Source: Streptomyces sp. SCSIO 30461
Lineage (GTDB): Bacteria; Actinomycetota; Actinomycetes; Streptomycetales; Streptomycetaceae
DNA length: 64,000 nucleotides
Direction of reading: 5' to 3'
NCBI RefSeq assembly: GCF_037023745.1
Contig: NZ_CP146101.1
Location: 5,720,001 to 5,784,000 of the forward strand
The notes under the pieces are model-generated. The model had not been told where the DNA came from and searched no databases. It worked only from the letters and a program-made list of their open reading frames with translations. Positions 15,802 through 24,094 of this stretch are shown piece after piece (within the stretch, counting starts at the first letter, position 1; each line of letters opens with the position of its first letter). Position numbers and translations under genes: made by a program.

Positions 15802-17367
15802 TCAGCTGTCACCGAGCCGGAACGCCTCGTCCGGCTCGATGGACGCCACGTCCATCTGGGCCTTCTGTAGTCGGCCGGAGTAGTCCCAGTTGACGGACTG
15901 CCAGCGAGTGAACTGGTCGAGCACCCAGATACCGGACTGCCTGCTGCCGTTGCCGGACCTGCCGTTCCCGCCGAAGGGGAGGTGGGCCTCGGCACCCGAG
16001 GTGGAGTTGTTGACACTGACCATCCCGGCACGGCTGCCGCGGCGGTAGGTGAAGACGGTCCGGGGGTCGCTGGTGTAGATGGCACAGGAAAGGCCGTATC
16101 CGGATGCGTTGGACAGGGCCACTGCCTCTTCAAGGGTGTCGAAGGTGGTGACGCCCACCAGTGGGCCGAAGGTCTCCTCGCGGAAGAGCATGTCGTCAGG
16201 ACGGACCCCGTCGACCACGGTGGGGTGGTAGTACAGGCCGTCGGTTGGGTCCCCCACGAAGCCGGCCCGCGGGCGCTCTCCGGTGATGCGACCGGTGGCG
16301 GAAGAACCGTGGATCCGGTGGTGCGGCCGGATCCAGGTCAGGTACTCCTCGAAGCGTCGGGCGAACTGCTCGTTCATCAGCGGTCCGTGGAGGACATCCT
16401 CGCGAGGGTCGCCGATCGGAGCCCTTTCCAGGGCGTGGGTGAGAAGCCGCAGGAAGGGCTCGTGGACGGAGCGGTGGACGAGCACGGTCCCCAGCGAGGT
16501 GCAGCGCTGTCCGGCCGTACCGAATCCGGAGAACAGGGCTCCTTCTGCGGCGAGTTCGAGGTCGGCATCGGCGGCGACGACCATCGGGTTCTTGCCCCCG
16601 AGTTCCAGGCACGGGCTCTGGAGGTACCGCCCGCACAATGCGCCGATCCTGCTGCCCGCTTCGCTCGACCCCGTGAACCCGATCTTGTCGAGATGTCCCG
16701 CGCGCAGCGCGCTTTCGAGTCCGGTGTACGTCTGCTCCCCGTCGGCGTGGACCAGGTTGAGCACGCCGTCGGGCAGTCCGGCCGCCGCAAACAGCTGGTA
16801 GAGGGCGTCGGCGCAGGCGGCGGCGTACGGTGCGGGCTTCCATACGACGGTGTTCCCGCACAGGAGGGCCGGGACGATGTACCAACTGGGCACCGCCACA
16901 GGGAAGTTCCCCGCAGTGACGACGGCGACGGAGCCGACGGGTTCACGGAAGGTGAAGAGTTGCTTGTCGGGCATCTCGGACGGAACCGTCTGGCCGTAAA
17001 GCCTGCGCCCCTCTCCGAGGAAGAAGTCACAGGTGTCCACGATCTCGCGGACCTCCCCGAGTGCCTCGGCGTACGGCTTGCCCACCTCACGGGTGACCAG
17101 GCGTGCCAGTTGCTCGCTGTTGGCCTCTACCAGCCTGCCGACGGACGCGATCACCCGCCCGCGCACCGGCGCGGGAACGGCCGCCCAGGTGTCCCGGGCG
17201 GCGGAGGCCGTCCGGCAGGCGTCCGCCAGCACGTCCCCTGGCGCGAGGTGGACCTCAGCGACGACGTGGTGCGTACGGGCGGGGTCGACCGACGGTACGA
17301 CGGTCCATCCCGCGGTACCCGGGCCAACATCTTCGCCGCCGATGTGCGCGATAAGTTGGCGGTTCAT
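15802..17367 (-). CDS. pcd: ALDH7-type semialdehyde dehydrogenase (piperideine-6-carboxylate dehydrogenase)
   Basis: The 521-residue protein has the aldehyde dehydrogenase landmarks: TAGNFPVAVPSWYIVPALL and GNTVVWKPAP for NAD binding, GFTGSSEAG, the base region CLELGGKNPM, and the catalytic Cys in GFGTAGQRCTSLGTV. The GTAGQRCT form is typical of ALDH7, which oxidises 2-aminoadipate 6-semialdehyde (in equilibrium with piperideine-6-carboxylate) to L-2-aminoadipate. Directly upstream lies lysine 6-aminotransferase, which makes that semialdehyde, as in the lat-pcd pair of cephamycin producers. No ACV synthetase is present, so the 2-aminoadipate must serve another product. The symbol is assigned by function and context. 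Confidence 0.85.
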   Translation of the reverse strand: MNRQLIAHIGGEDVGPGTAGWTVVPSVDPARTHHVVAEVHLAPGDVLADACRTASAARDTWAAVPAPVRGRVIASVGRLVEANSEQLARLVTREVGKPYAEALGEVREIVDTCDFFLGEGRRLYGQTVPSEMPDKQLFTFREPVGSVAVVTAGNFPVAVPSWYIVPALLCGNTVVWKPAPYAAACADALYQLFAAAGLPDGVLNLVHADGEQTYTGLESALRAGHLDKIGFTGSSEAGSRIGALCGRYLQSPCLELGGKNPMVVAADADLELAAEGALFSGFGTAGQRCTSLGTVLVHRSVHEPFLRLLTHALERAPIGDPREDVLHGPLMNEQFARRFEEYLTWIRPHHRIHGSSATGRITGERPRAGFVGDPTDGLYYHPTVVDGVRPDDMLFREETFGPLVGVTTFDTLEEAVALSNASGYGLSCAIYTSDPRTVFTYRRGSRAGMVSVNNSTSGAEAHLPFGGNGRSGNGSRQSGIWVLDQFTRWQSVNWDYSGRLQKAQMDVASIEPDEAFRLGDS

Positions 17368-17421
17368 GCGTCTCCTGACGAAAAGGAAAAAAGGGGGTGG
17401 TGCAGGTGGGGGCCATGCCCC

Positions 17422-18765
17422 TTATGGAGTGGGCATGGTGGCGAGCACGGACTCCAGTGCCCGCAGGGCGAGTCCGAGTTCCTCCTCCGTCACCGTCAGG
17501 GCAGGACGGACGCGCACCGAGCGTTCGCCGGAGGGCAGCACGAGGACCTGCTGCTCCTCACGCATGCGGGTGATGACGGTGTCCCTGCTGTGCCGGTCGG
17601 GAGCGTCGAAGGCGCACATGAGCCCGAGGCCCCGGGCGTTGTCCGCGACGTGCGGGTACCTCTCCACGAGACGTGTCAGGCGGTCCAGGAAGTCGCGGCC
17701 CACCCGGTCCGCGCGCGCCACGAGGCCGTCGCGCTCGACGATCTCCAGCAGGCGCCGGGAGCGGACCATGTCCACCAAGCCTCCGGTCCAGGTGGAGCTG
17801 ATGCGTCCGCTGGTCGCGAACACGTGGTCTGCCACCTCGTCGACCCTGCGGCCTGCCATCACTCCGCCGACCTGGATCTTCTTGCCGAAGGCGACGACAT
17901 CGGGCTGGAGCCCCAGTCGCTGGTATGCCCACGCCGCCCCGGTGGCGCCGGCTCCGGTCTGCACCTCGTCCAGGACGAACAAGGCGTCGTGACTGTGGCA
18001 CAACTCCTGCATGGCAAGGAGGAATTCCGGCCGCATATGGTTGTCACCACCCTCCCCCTGGACGGGTTCGGCGATGAAGCAGGCGATGTCGTGCGGATGT
18101 GCGGCGAATGCGGCCTCCGCCTGCTCCAGGGCACGCCGCTCGGCCGCCTCCACCTCGGTGCGATGGCGCTCCAGCGGGAAACGCACCGCCGGGACCTCGA
18201 GCCGGGGCCAGTCGAAGACGGGGAATCTGGCGGTCTTGTCCGGATCGGTGTGGGTCAGCGACATGGTGTACCCGCTGCGGCCGTGGAAGGCCCGGTCCAG
18301 ATGGAGCACTCGGCCACCCAGCGCCGGTGAGCGGTCATGCGCCTCGTTGTGGCGGCTCTTCCAGTCGAAGGCGCACTTGAGCGCGTTCTCCACGGCCAGC
18401 GCGCCGCCTTCGACAAAGAACAAGTGGGGCAGGTCGGGGTCGCCGAACACGCGGTGGAACGTCCGAACGAAGTCGGCGAAGTGCGTGGTGTAGAGGTCGC
18501 CGTTGGCCGGCTTGTTGGCGGCCACGCCGGCGAGCAGCCTCATGAAATCGGGGTCGTCCACCACGCCGGGAGGGTTAATGCCCAGAGGCGCGGAGGCGAA
18601 AAAGGTGTAGAGGTCCAGGTATTCCTGTCCCGTGGACGCGTCGACGAGCCAGGAACCGTGGCTCTTTTCCAGATCCAGGACGAAGGGGAACCCGTCCAGC
18701 ACGAAGTACCGCCCGAGCACGTCACGGACTTCCTCAAATCCCACAGGCGCCGCGTTATCGAACAA
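17422..18765 (-). CDS. lat: L-lysine 6-aminotransferase
   Basis: The 447-residue class III PLP aminotransferase has VEGGALAVENALKCAFDWKS, AEPVQGEGGDNHMRPEFL, the cofactor Asp in LFVLDEVQTGAG and the PLP lysine in VVAFGKKIQVGGVMAG (about residue 293). These blocks match Lat enzymes, which move the epsilon-amino group of lysine to 2-oxoglutarate and give 2-aminoadipate 6-semialdehyde. The TTG start at 18765 has AGGGAG six bases upstream. It is the first gene of the leftward operon, and a candidate promoter lies at 18873-18902. It provides the first committed step towards 2-aminoadipate for the NRPS. Confidence 0.88.
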   Translation of the reverse strand: MFDNAAPVGFEEVRDVLGRYFVLDGFPFVLDLEKSHGSWLVDASTGQEYLDLYTFFASAPLGINPPGVVDDPDFMRLLAGVAANKPANGDLYTTHFADFVRTFHRVFGDPDLPHLFFVEGGALAVENALKCAFDWKSRHNEAHDRSPALGGRVLHLDRAFHGRSGYTMSLTHTDPDKTARFPVFDWPRLEVPAVRFPLERHRTEVEAAERRALEQAEAAFAAHPHDIACFIAEPVQGEGGDNHMRPEFLLAMQELCHSHDALFVLDEVQTGAGATGAAWAYQRLGLQPDVVAFGKKIQVGGVMAGRRVDEVADHVFATSGRISSTWTGGLVDMVRSRRLLEIVERDGLVARADRVGRDFLDRLTRLVERYPHVADNARGLGLMCAFDAPDRHSRDTVITRMREEQQVLVLPSGERSVRVRPALTVTEEELGLALRALESVLATMPTP

Positions 18766-18872
18766 CTGGAACTCCCTGGCCCATGTTATTGAGGAGCGAC
18801 GGCAGCACCGATCGCCCTTTTCATCGAGAAGGGCAGCCGCAACAACCGTGCAGTCTCATCCGGTCATTGCGC

Positions 18873-18902
18873 AACCTAATTAAGACAAACCTAGCAGGTC
18901 AA
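18873..18902 (-). promoter_or_regulatory. candidate sigma-70-type promoter for the lat operon
   Basis: On the minus strand TTGACC (18902-18897) and TAGGTT (18878-18873) are separated by 18 bases, giving a predicted start about 100 bases before the lat TTG. Both hexamers are close to the vegetative Streptomyces consensus. The site lies in the AT-richer divergent region. Confidence 0.4.
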
Positions 18903-19021
18903 GGGCCCCATGAAGAAGCCTCAGGATGCGTACGAGAGCTTGATCCGCATAGTGTGCGCAATGACCCTTTCGTCGGCTTTAGGTGATATGCGGAAAGCCT
19001 GATCCGGAGACCACAGTAAGG

Positions 19022-19050
19022 TTGAAAGTCATGATCGCGACGTGCATAAT
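19022..19050 (+). promoter_or_regulatory. candidate promoter for the NRPS-PKS operon
   Basis: TTGAAA (19022-19027) and CATAAT (19045-19050) are separated by exactly 17 bases. This predicts a transcript with a leader of about 210 bases before the oxygenase ATG. The leader holds a few short inverted repeats (for example CGGGCGCCCG near 19154), but no riboswitch class was recognised. Confidence 0.45.
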
Positions 19051-19265
19051 GGCGCTGATCTGAATATTCTCTTCGCTTGAAAAATAGTCCTCCCGTGTAA
19101 CCTGTAGTGACACCTGCAGGCAGGGTTGGATCAAAAGCATTCTCGTGCGCGGGCGCCCGGGATATTCCATGGTACTGATTTCATGAACGTACCGTTTCGG
19201 CCCCGGCGAGCCGTCGGCGCTATTGCAGGCGTCATTCTTCTTTTTCCTGTGCAGGAGTGAACGGC

Positions 19266-20282
19266 ATGACCAGCAGTAAGTTCTCACGTCTGGGTGCTTC
19301 CGCGTCCCAGCGGCCGGCCCGCGCCGCGGTCCGGGAGAGCACAATCAACGACCAGGGGCTTCCGCTCCTGCTCGAATCGGACAACGAGGTGGATCTCGTC
19401 GCCTGGGTGCGCACCCACCGCGCCGAGCTGCGCGAGAAGCTGCACCGGCACGGCGCGCTCCTGCTGCGTTCCCCCGCCCCCTACGACTTCGCCCGGCTGG
19501 TGGACGCCTTCACGGACTCTCAGGTGGACTACCGGGGCGGAGCCGCCATCCGCAGCCGGGTCAACGACGACACCTACACCGCCAGCGAGTACCCGCAGGA
19601 GCTGGACATCCGGCTGCACAGCGAGTTCTGCTACTCCAACGACTGGCCCATGCTGCTGTTCTTTCATTGCGATATCGCTCCGCAGGACCGCGGCCAGACG
19701 CCTCTCGTGGACAACCGGCGCGTGCTGGAGCAGGTCCCCGCGGACGTCCGCCAGCAGTTCGCCGAGCGGGAGCTGCTCTACACCCGGGGCTACGGCTACA
19801 ACCGGACCTGGCAGCGATCCTACGAGACCGACAGCCGGGAGCAGGTGGAGGAGCTGTGCGCACGGGAAGGACGTACCTGCGAGTGGATCGGCGACGACCA
19901 GCTGCGCACCCACGAACGTCGGCCCGCGTTGCTGCGCCACCCCGTCACGGGTGAGGAGGTCTGGTTCAACTACGCCCACGGCTTCCACATCTCCCGCATG
20001 GACGACGGAATCCGCGAGGCGCTGTCCACCTCCCCGGACGACACCGACGAACAGCTATGGCCGAACAACGTCTACTGGGGGGACGGCAGCGCCATCGACC
20101 CCGAGGTGATCGACGTGGTCAACGGCATCGTCGAACGCAACGCGGTCCAGTTTGACTGGCAGCCGGGCGACACCGTCATCGTGGACAACATGATCTGCGG
20201 CCACGGGCGGCGGCCATTCTCCGGTGACCGACGCATCCTCCTCAAGATGGGCGAGTCGTACCTCGCCGGGCAGAAGGGCTGA
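19266..20282 (+). CDS. SyrP-like Fe(II)/2-oxoglutarate oxygenase (TauD/TfdA family)
   Basis: The 338-residue protein begins MTSSKFSRLGASAS; CAGGAG eight bases upstream of this ATG decides against the GTG at 19257, which overlaps it. The iron ligands appear as H-x-E in LHSEFCYSND (about residue 117) and a distal His in MICGHGRRPF (about residue 311), followed by the 2-oxoglutarate Arg in RRILLKM. The HxE form and overall length fit SyrP-type hydroxylases, which add a hydroxyl to an amino acid bound to an NRPS carrier protein. It is the first gene of the rightward operon, next to the A-PCP protein. Beta-hydroxylation of the loaded aminoadipate-like residue is the likely role (inference). Confidence 0.8.
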   Translation: MTSSKFSRLGASASQRPARAAVRESTINDQGLPLLLESDNEVDLVAWVRTHRAELREKLHRHGALLLRSPAPYDFARLVDAFTDSQVDYRGGAAIRSRVNDDTYTASEYPQELDIRLHSEFCYSNDWPMLLFFHCDIAPQDRGQTPLVDNRRVLEQVPADVRQQFAERELLYTRGYGYNRTWQRSYETDSREQVEELCAREGRTCEWIGDDQLRTHERRPALLRHPVTGEEVWFNYAHGFHISRMDDGIREALSTSPDDTDEQLWPNNVYWGDGSAIDPEVIDVVNGIVERNAVQFDWQPGDTVIVDNMICGHGRRPFSGDRRILLKMGESYLAGQKG

Positions 20283-20286
20283 CCCG

Positions 20287-23226
20287 ATGAGCACCGTCGA
20301 CCTCGCCACCGTGCCGGACGGGGACACCGCCCATCCGCTCTCCCCCTTCCAGCGCGCGGCTCTTCGCCACCCCCGGCGGCGTGTGCACCTGGCCGTACGG
20401 GTGCCGCACTTGGCTGTCCCGGACCTGCTGACGGGCGTTCACAAGGCACTCGCCGCGATGCCTGTCCTCCGCTGCGCCCTGGTCACCGTCCCGGGCCTCC
20501 GGCTTCCCCGGCAGGCTCCGCAGCCGACCGCCCTCGAGCAGCAAGCCGACGGGGCCTGGCGCCTGGCGGCGGGCAACCTGACCGTCTCCGCCCGTCCCAA
20601 CGGCGACGGCATGGACGTCGACCTGGAGGCCGACCCGGTCTTCGCCGACCGCCGCACCCTCGAACTCTTCCTGCTCCACGCGGCGGGGTCACCTGCGGCC
20701 AGCGCCGGTCCCGGCGACTTCTTCGTCGTCGCCGCCGAGCACGGGCTGATGCAGGCCGAGGGAGAGCTCGACGAGGAAGAGAAGTACTGGAAGGCCGTCT
20801 CGGACGGTGCTCCGGCCAGCGACACCCGTGCGGCACTCGGCCTGCAGCCGGGCAGCACGGCGGCTGATTGCGTACGGTCACGTCCACTCGGCCCATCCTG
20901 CTCCGCGTCTCTGACCGCCCTGGCCGATCACATGGGCTGTCGGACCTCCGATCTCGCACTGCTGGCGCTGCGCGTGCTGCTGAGCAGGGTCGTGCCCGGC
21001 ACCGCGGAGCTCGGCCGTGTCGTCGACACGCGCGGGCTCATGGGACTGGACGACGAGCCCGGGCCCATGGTGCAGGTACTGCCCGGATACCCGCGCATCG
21101 CACCGGACATGGATGCCCTGGTCGCCTGGGAGACGCAGCGCGACCGGGACTCCCAGGAGGACGAGGCGGCCGGAGGCATGGCCGTGGTCGAAGGGCAGCC
21201 TGGCCCCGGCCTCGTCTTCGACCCGCACACCCGGTGGGAGATGCCCGCTGGCTGGGAGCTGACCGACGCCCACGAGTTCCGCTCCGGTGCGGTGCTGCTC
21301 GGTCTGGAATCGAGTAAGGACGGCGACCACCTCACCGCCACCAGCTGCGACGGCGTGGACGAGGCGGCACTCGGTGCGCTGCTCACCTCCTGGGCCGCCC
21401 TGCTGGAGGACCTCGTCACACGTCCCGGCACGGCGGTCGGTTCGCTACACCTCAATACCTCAGAGGCACTGGGCCGTATCCGCGAAAGCTGGGATGCCGC
21501 AGACGCCGGCCGGACCGAGGACCTCTGCGCGGCCGTCGCCTCACTCGCCCGTCACGACCCGGCCGCGCCCGCCGTACGCCACGGCGACCTCGTGCTCAGC
21601 CGCGCCGATCTCCTCGGCTGTATCGGTTCGGTGGCTGCGGAACTGGGCGACATCGCCCCGGGTGACGTCGTCGCCGTCGTCGGGGAAGCACATCCGGACC
21701 TGGTCGCCGCGTTCCTGGCGGTGCTGTGGCGAGGGGCCTCCTTCCTGCCTCTCGCCCCGTCCGAACCCCGCCACCGGCTGGAGGACGCAATCCGTCGGGC
21801 GGGGGCGACACTCGTGCTCGCTTGCGCTGACACCCCGGAGCTGGCCGTCGCCGACACCTGTCAGGTCCTGCCCTTGGCAGCGGCCGTGGCCCGGCCCACC
21901 GACCCCGGGGAGCCGGAGTGCTCACCCGGTGCGACGGCCTACCTGCTGAGGACGTCGGGCACCACAGGCCGCCCGAAACTCGTCCCGATCAGGCGTTCCA
22001 GCCTCAATACCTACCTGCGGTGGGTGGCCCGTGACCTGCTCGCGGAACCGACCGCGATACCGGTGCTGTCCGCCCCCGTCTTCGACGCGAGCTTCAAGCA
22101 GCTGTTCGGACCGCTGCTCGCCGGTCAGCCGGTCTGGCTGCTCGCGTCGGACCGCACCGACATGGCCGCCGTCCACGAGGAACTGCGCGCCGACGGCCGT
22201 GAGCTGACGCTCAACTGCGTCCCCGGATACTGGTCGGAACTCCAAGCCGCCGGGGCGGACTCGGGCCCGCTGCCGCTAGCCCGACTGCTGCTTGGCGGGG
22301 AAGCCGTCACCCCCTCCCTGCTGCGGCGCACCCAGGAACGGTACCCGGGGGCCGAGGTGTGGAACCTGTACGGCCCGACCGAGGCCACCGCGACAGCCAC
22401 AGCCGGACTCCTGTCGCCGGGCGAGGAACCGCACGTCGGTATGGCCGTGGCGGACGCGACGGTCGCCGTCGCCGACGCGGACGGCCACCCGCTGCCGCAC
22501 GGTCTGCGGGGCGAGGTGTGGATCGCCGGTCCCGGTCTGTCCACCGGCTACTTCGGACAGGCCGACGCCCCGACGCCGTTCGCCGCGCTCCGGCTGCCGG
22601 ACGGAGACATACCCGCCTACCGGACCGGCGACTGCGGAACTGTGGGACCCGACGGACGGCTGCGGTTGCACGGCCGTCTCGACGACCAGGTCAAGCTTCG
22701 CGGCTGGCGCATCGAGCCCGCGGAGATCGAACGGACCGCGGAGACGGCGCCCGGCGTGCGGTCCGCCGCCGTGGTGCTCGACGACCGGGGCGACAACCCC
22801 CGGCTCGCCCTGTTCCTCACCGGCGAGGCCGACAGCGCGCTGGTCCGCGCCCACCTGGAGCTCCGGCTGCCAGCCGCCATGGTCCCGGCGGCCGTCACCG
22901 TCGTTCCCACGTTTCCGCTGACCACGACGGGCAAGGTCGACCGACGGGCCCTGCTGGAGAAACTCCGGGGCCATGTGGAGGTCTCTCCGGAGGACTACAC
23001 CCCGTGTCAGTTGACCGTGGCGACCGCTTGGCGGGAGATCCTCGGCGGTGGATGGCCCCACCCGGACCAGGAGTTCTTCGCCGCCGGCGGTCACTCCCTG
23101 CTGCTCGCCCGCCTCGTCAACCGGCTGCGTGCGCAGGGCCACAACGGTCTGTCGCTCCGCCAGGTGGTGCGTCGGCCCACCGTCGGGTCCATCGCCGTCG
23201 GCCTGGACCACCCGGAGCAGGGATGA
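20287..23226 (+). CDS. NRPS: degenerate condensation domain - adenylation - PCP
   Basis: 979 residues from ATG 20287, five bases after the oxygenase stop. Residues 1-415 are condensation-like (HPLSPFQRAALRHP), but the HHxxxDG site is replaced by DPVFADRR, so the domain is probably inactive. The A domain follows: LLRTSGTTGRPK (about 553), FDASFKQLF (598), NLYGPTEAT (692), YRTGD (777), KLRGWRIEPAEIE (802) and TTGKVDRRAL (880). Hand alignment to GrsA gives the pocket D-A-K-C-L-G-L-A-T-K. This resembles the Glu signature D-A-K-D-L-G-V-V-D-K, with a Lys able to pair with a side-chain carboxylate; 2-aminoadipate would fit in view of lat/pcd. The PCP has GGHSLLLARL (about 935). It probably loads the first residue. 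No MbtH-like gene is visible. Confidence 0.88.
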   Translation: MSTVDLATVPDGDTAHPLSPFQRAALRHPRRRVHLAVRVPHLAVPDLLTGVHKALAAMPVLRCALVTVPGLRLPRQAPQPTALEQQADGAWRLAAGNLTVSARPNGDGMDVDLEADPVFADRRTLELFLLHAAGSPAASAGPGDFFVVAAEHGLMQAEGELDEEEKYWKAVSDGAPASDTRAALGLQPGSTAADCVRSRPLGPSCSASLTALADHMGCRTSDLALLALRVLLSRVVPGTAELGRVVDTRGLMGLDDEPGPMVQVLPGYPRIAPDMDALVAWETQRDRDSQEDEAAGGMAVVEGQPGPGLVFDPHTRWEMPAGWELTDAHEFRSGAVLLGLESSKDGDHLTATSCDGVDEAALGALLTSWAALLEDLVTRPGTAVGSLHLNTSEALGRIRESWDAADAGRTEDLCAAVASLARHDPAAPAVRHGDLVLSRADLLGCIGSVAAELGDIAPGDVVAVVGEAHPDLVAAFLAVLWRGASFLPLAPSEPRHRLEDAIRRAGATLVLACADTPELAVADTCQVLPLAAAVARPTDPGEPECSPGATAYLLRTSGTTGRPKLVPIRRSSLNTYLRWVARDLLAEPTAIPVLSAPVFDASFKQLFGPLLAGQPVWLLASDRTDMAAVHEELRADGRELTLNCVPGYWSELQAAGADSGPLPLARLLLGGEAVTPSLLRRTQERYPGAEVWNLYGPTEATATATAGLLSPGEEPHVGMAVADATVAVADADGHPLPHGLRGEVWIAGPGLSTGYFGQADAPTPFAALRLPDGDIPAYRTGDCGTVGPDGRLRLHGRLDDQVKLRGWRIEPAEIERTAETAPGVRSAAVVLDDRGDNPRLALFLTGEADSALVRAHLELRLPAAMVPAAVTVVPTFPLTTTGKVDRRALLEKLRGHVEVSPEDYTPCQLTVATAWREILGGGWPHPDQEFFAAGGHSLLLARLVNRLRAQGHNGLSLRQVVRRPTVGSIAVGLDHPEQG

Positions 23227-23275
23227 CTCCGGACAGGCCCGACGGCCCCGGGCAGGCGTCTGCGGCGAGGGCCCG

Positions 23276-24094
23276 ATGACCGACAACCTCCTCACGCTCC
23301 GCTCCGGCAGCGGGTCCACGACGGTCTTTGTCCACACCGCGAGCGGGCTGGCCACCGGATTCCGTCGGCTAGCCGGCCACCTGGGAGGCCACGGAACGGT
23401 CCTCGCCTTGGAAAACCTGGAGGCGGGGCCGCCGGAACGCTGCTCGGTGGCGGCCCTCGCCGCCGACTACTGGTCGCAGATGGAAGAGCACACCGACCCG
23501 CTGCGACTGGCGGGCTGGTCCTTCGGCGGGCCCGTCGCGATGGAGATGGCCACGCTCGCCGAGCAGGCCGGACGGACCGTCGAGGTCGTCGTACTGCTGG
23601 ACGCCGCGACCCCTGCCCTGCTCGCTTCTCGGACACCGTCCCTCCTCCACGAGATGGCGGCGCTCTTCGAGCTGGCCCCCGGCCTGCTCCCGCCGGACAC
23701 GGTGGCGGCGACCGTGCCGGAGGCACTGCACGTCGTGGCGGAGGCGCTGCGTACCCTCCCTGCCACGAGGGGCGTCACGTCCGAGGACCTGGAGCCCTTC
23801 GCCGAGGTATACGCCTGGCATCTGCGGGCGGCCCGCTGCGGGCCCCGGCCGCGGGTGCCGTCTGCACCCGTCGTGCTGCTCCGTGCCCGGGACGAGCCAG
23901 GTTGGTACGACGCGCCCGAAGACCTGGGCTGGTCCGAGGTTCTCGGCGGACCGCCCGAGACCCTCTGGGCGCCGGGCACGCACCACGGCCTGATGGCACC
24001 CGGCAACGTGGCCGCGCTCGGTGCAATCCTCACGCCTCTGCTCACCGCTGCCTCCGCCGGAGGGAGCACCCCCGTTCCCGGAGGAACCCCATGA
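23276..24094 (+). CDS. stand-alone thioesterase
   Basis: The 272-residue alpha/beta hydrolase starts MTDNLLTLRSGSGS; GGCGAGG precedes the ATG. The oxyanion region reads FVHTASGLATGF instead of the usual HPAGG. The nucleophile Ser is in LAGWSFGGPVAMEM (about residue 86), the acid in VVLLDAATP, and the His in GTHHGLMAP near the C-terminus. It overlaps the next gene by ATGA. Stand-alone TEs clean mis-primed carrier proteins. No thioesterase domain terminates the last NRPS here, so this one might also release the product. The family is certain; which role it plays is open. Confidence 0.85.
   Translation: MTDNLLTLRSGSGSTTVFVHTASGLATGFRRLAGHLGGHGTVLALENLEAGPPERCSVAALAADYWSQMEEHTDPLRLAGWSFGGPVAMEMATLAEQAGRTVEVVVLLDAATPALLASRTPSLLHEMAALFELAPGLLPPDTVAATVPEALHVVAEALRTLPATRGVTSEDLEPFAEVYAWHLRAARCGPRPRVPSAPVVLLRARDEPGWYDAPEDLGWSEVLGGPPETLWAPGTHHGLMAPGNVAALGAILTPLLTAASAGGSTPVPGGTP

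Noticed and set aside
15982..18330. A 782-codon plus-strand open frame opposite the dehydrogenase and aminotransferase genes
   Set aside because: It is antisense to two clearly recognised enzymes, is biased to Gly, Val and Asp as expected for a GC-rich shadow frame, and has no domain signature.
19028..19265. Riboswitch in the long leader of the NRPS-PKS operon
   Set aside because: Only short inverted repeats were seen, with no conserved core of any riboswitch class that I can recognise.
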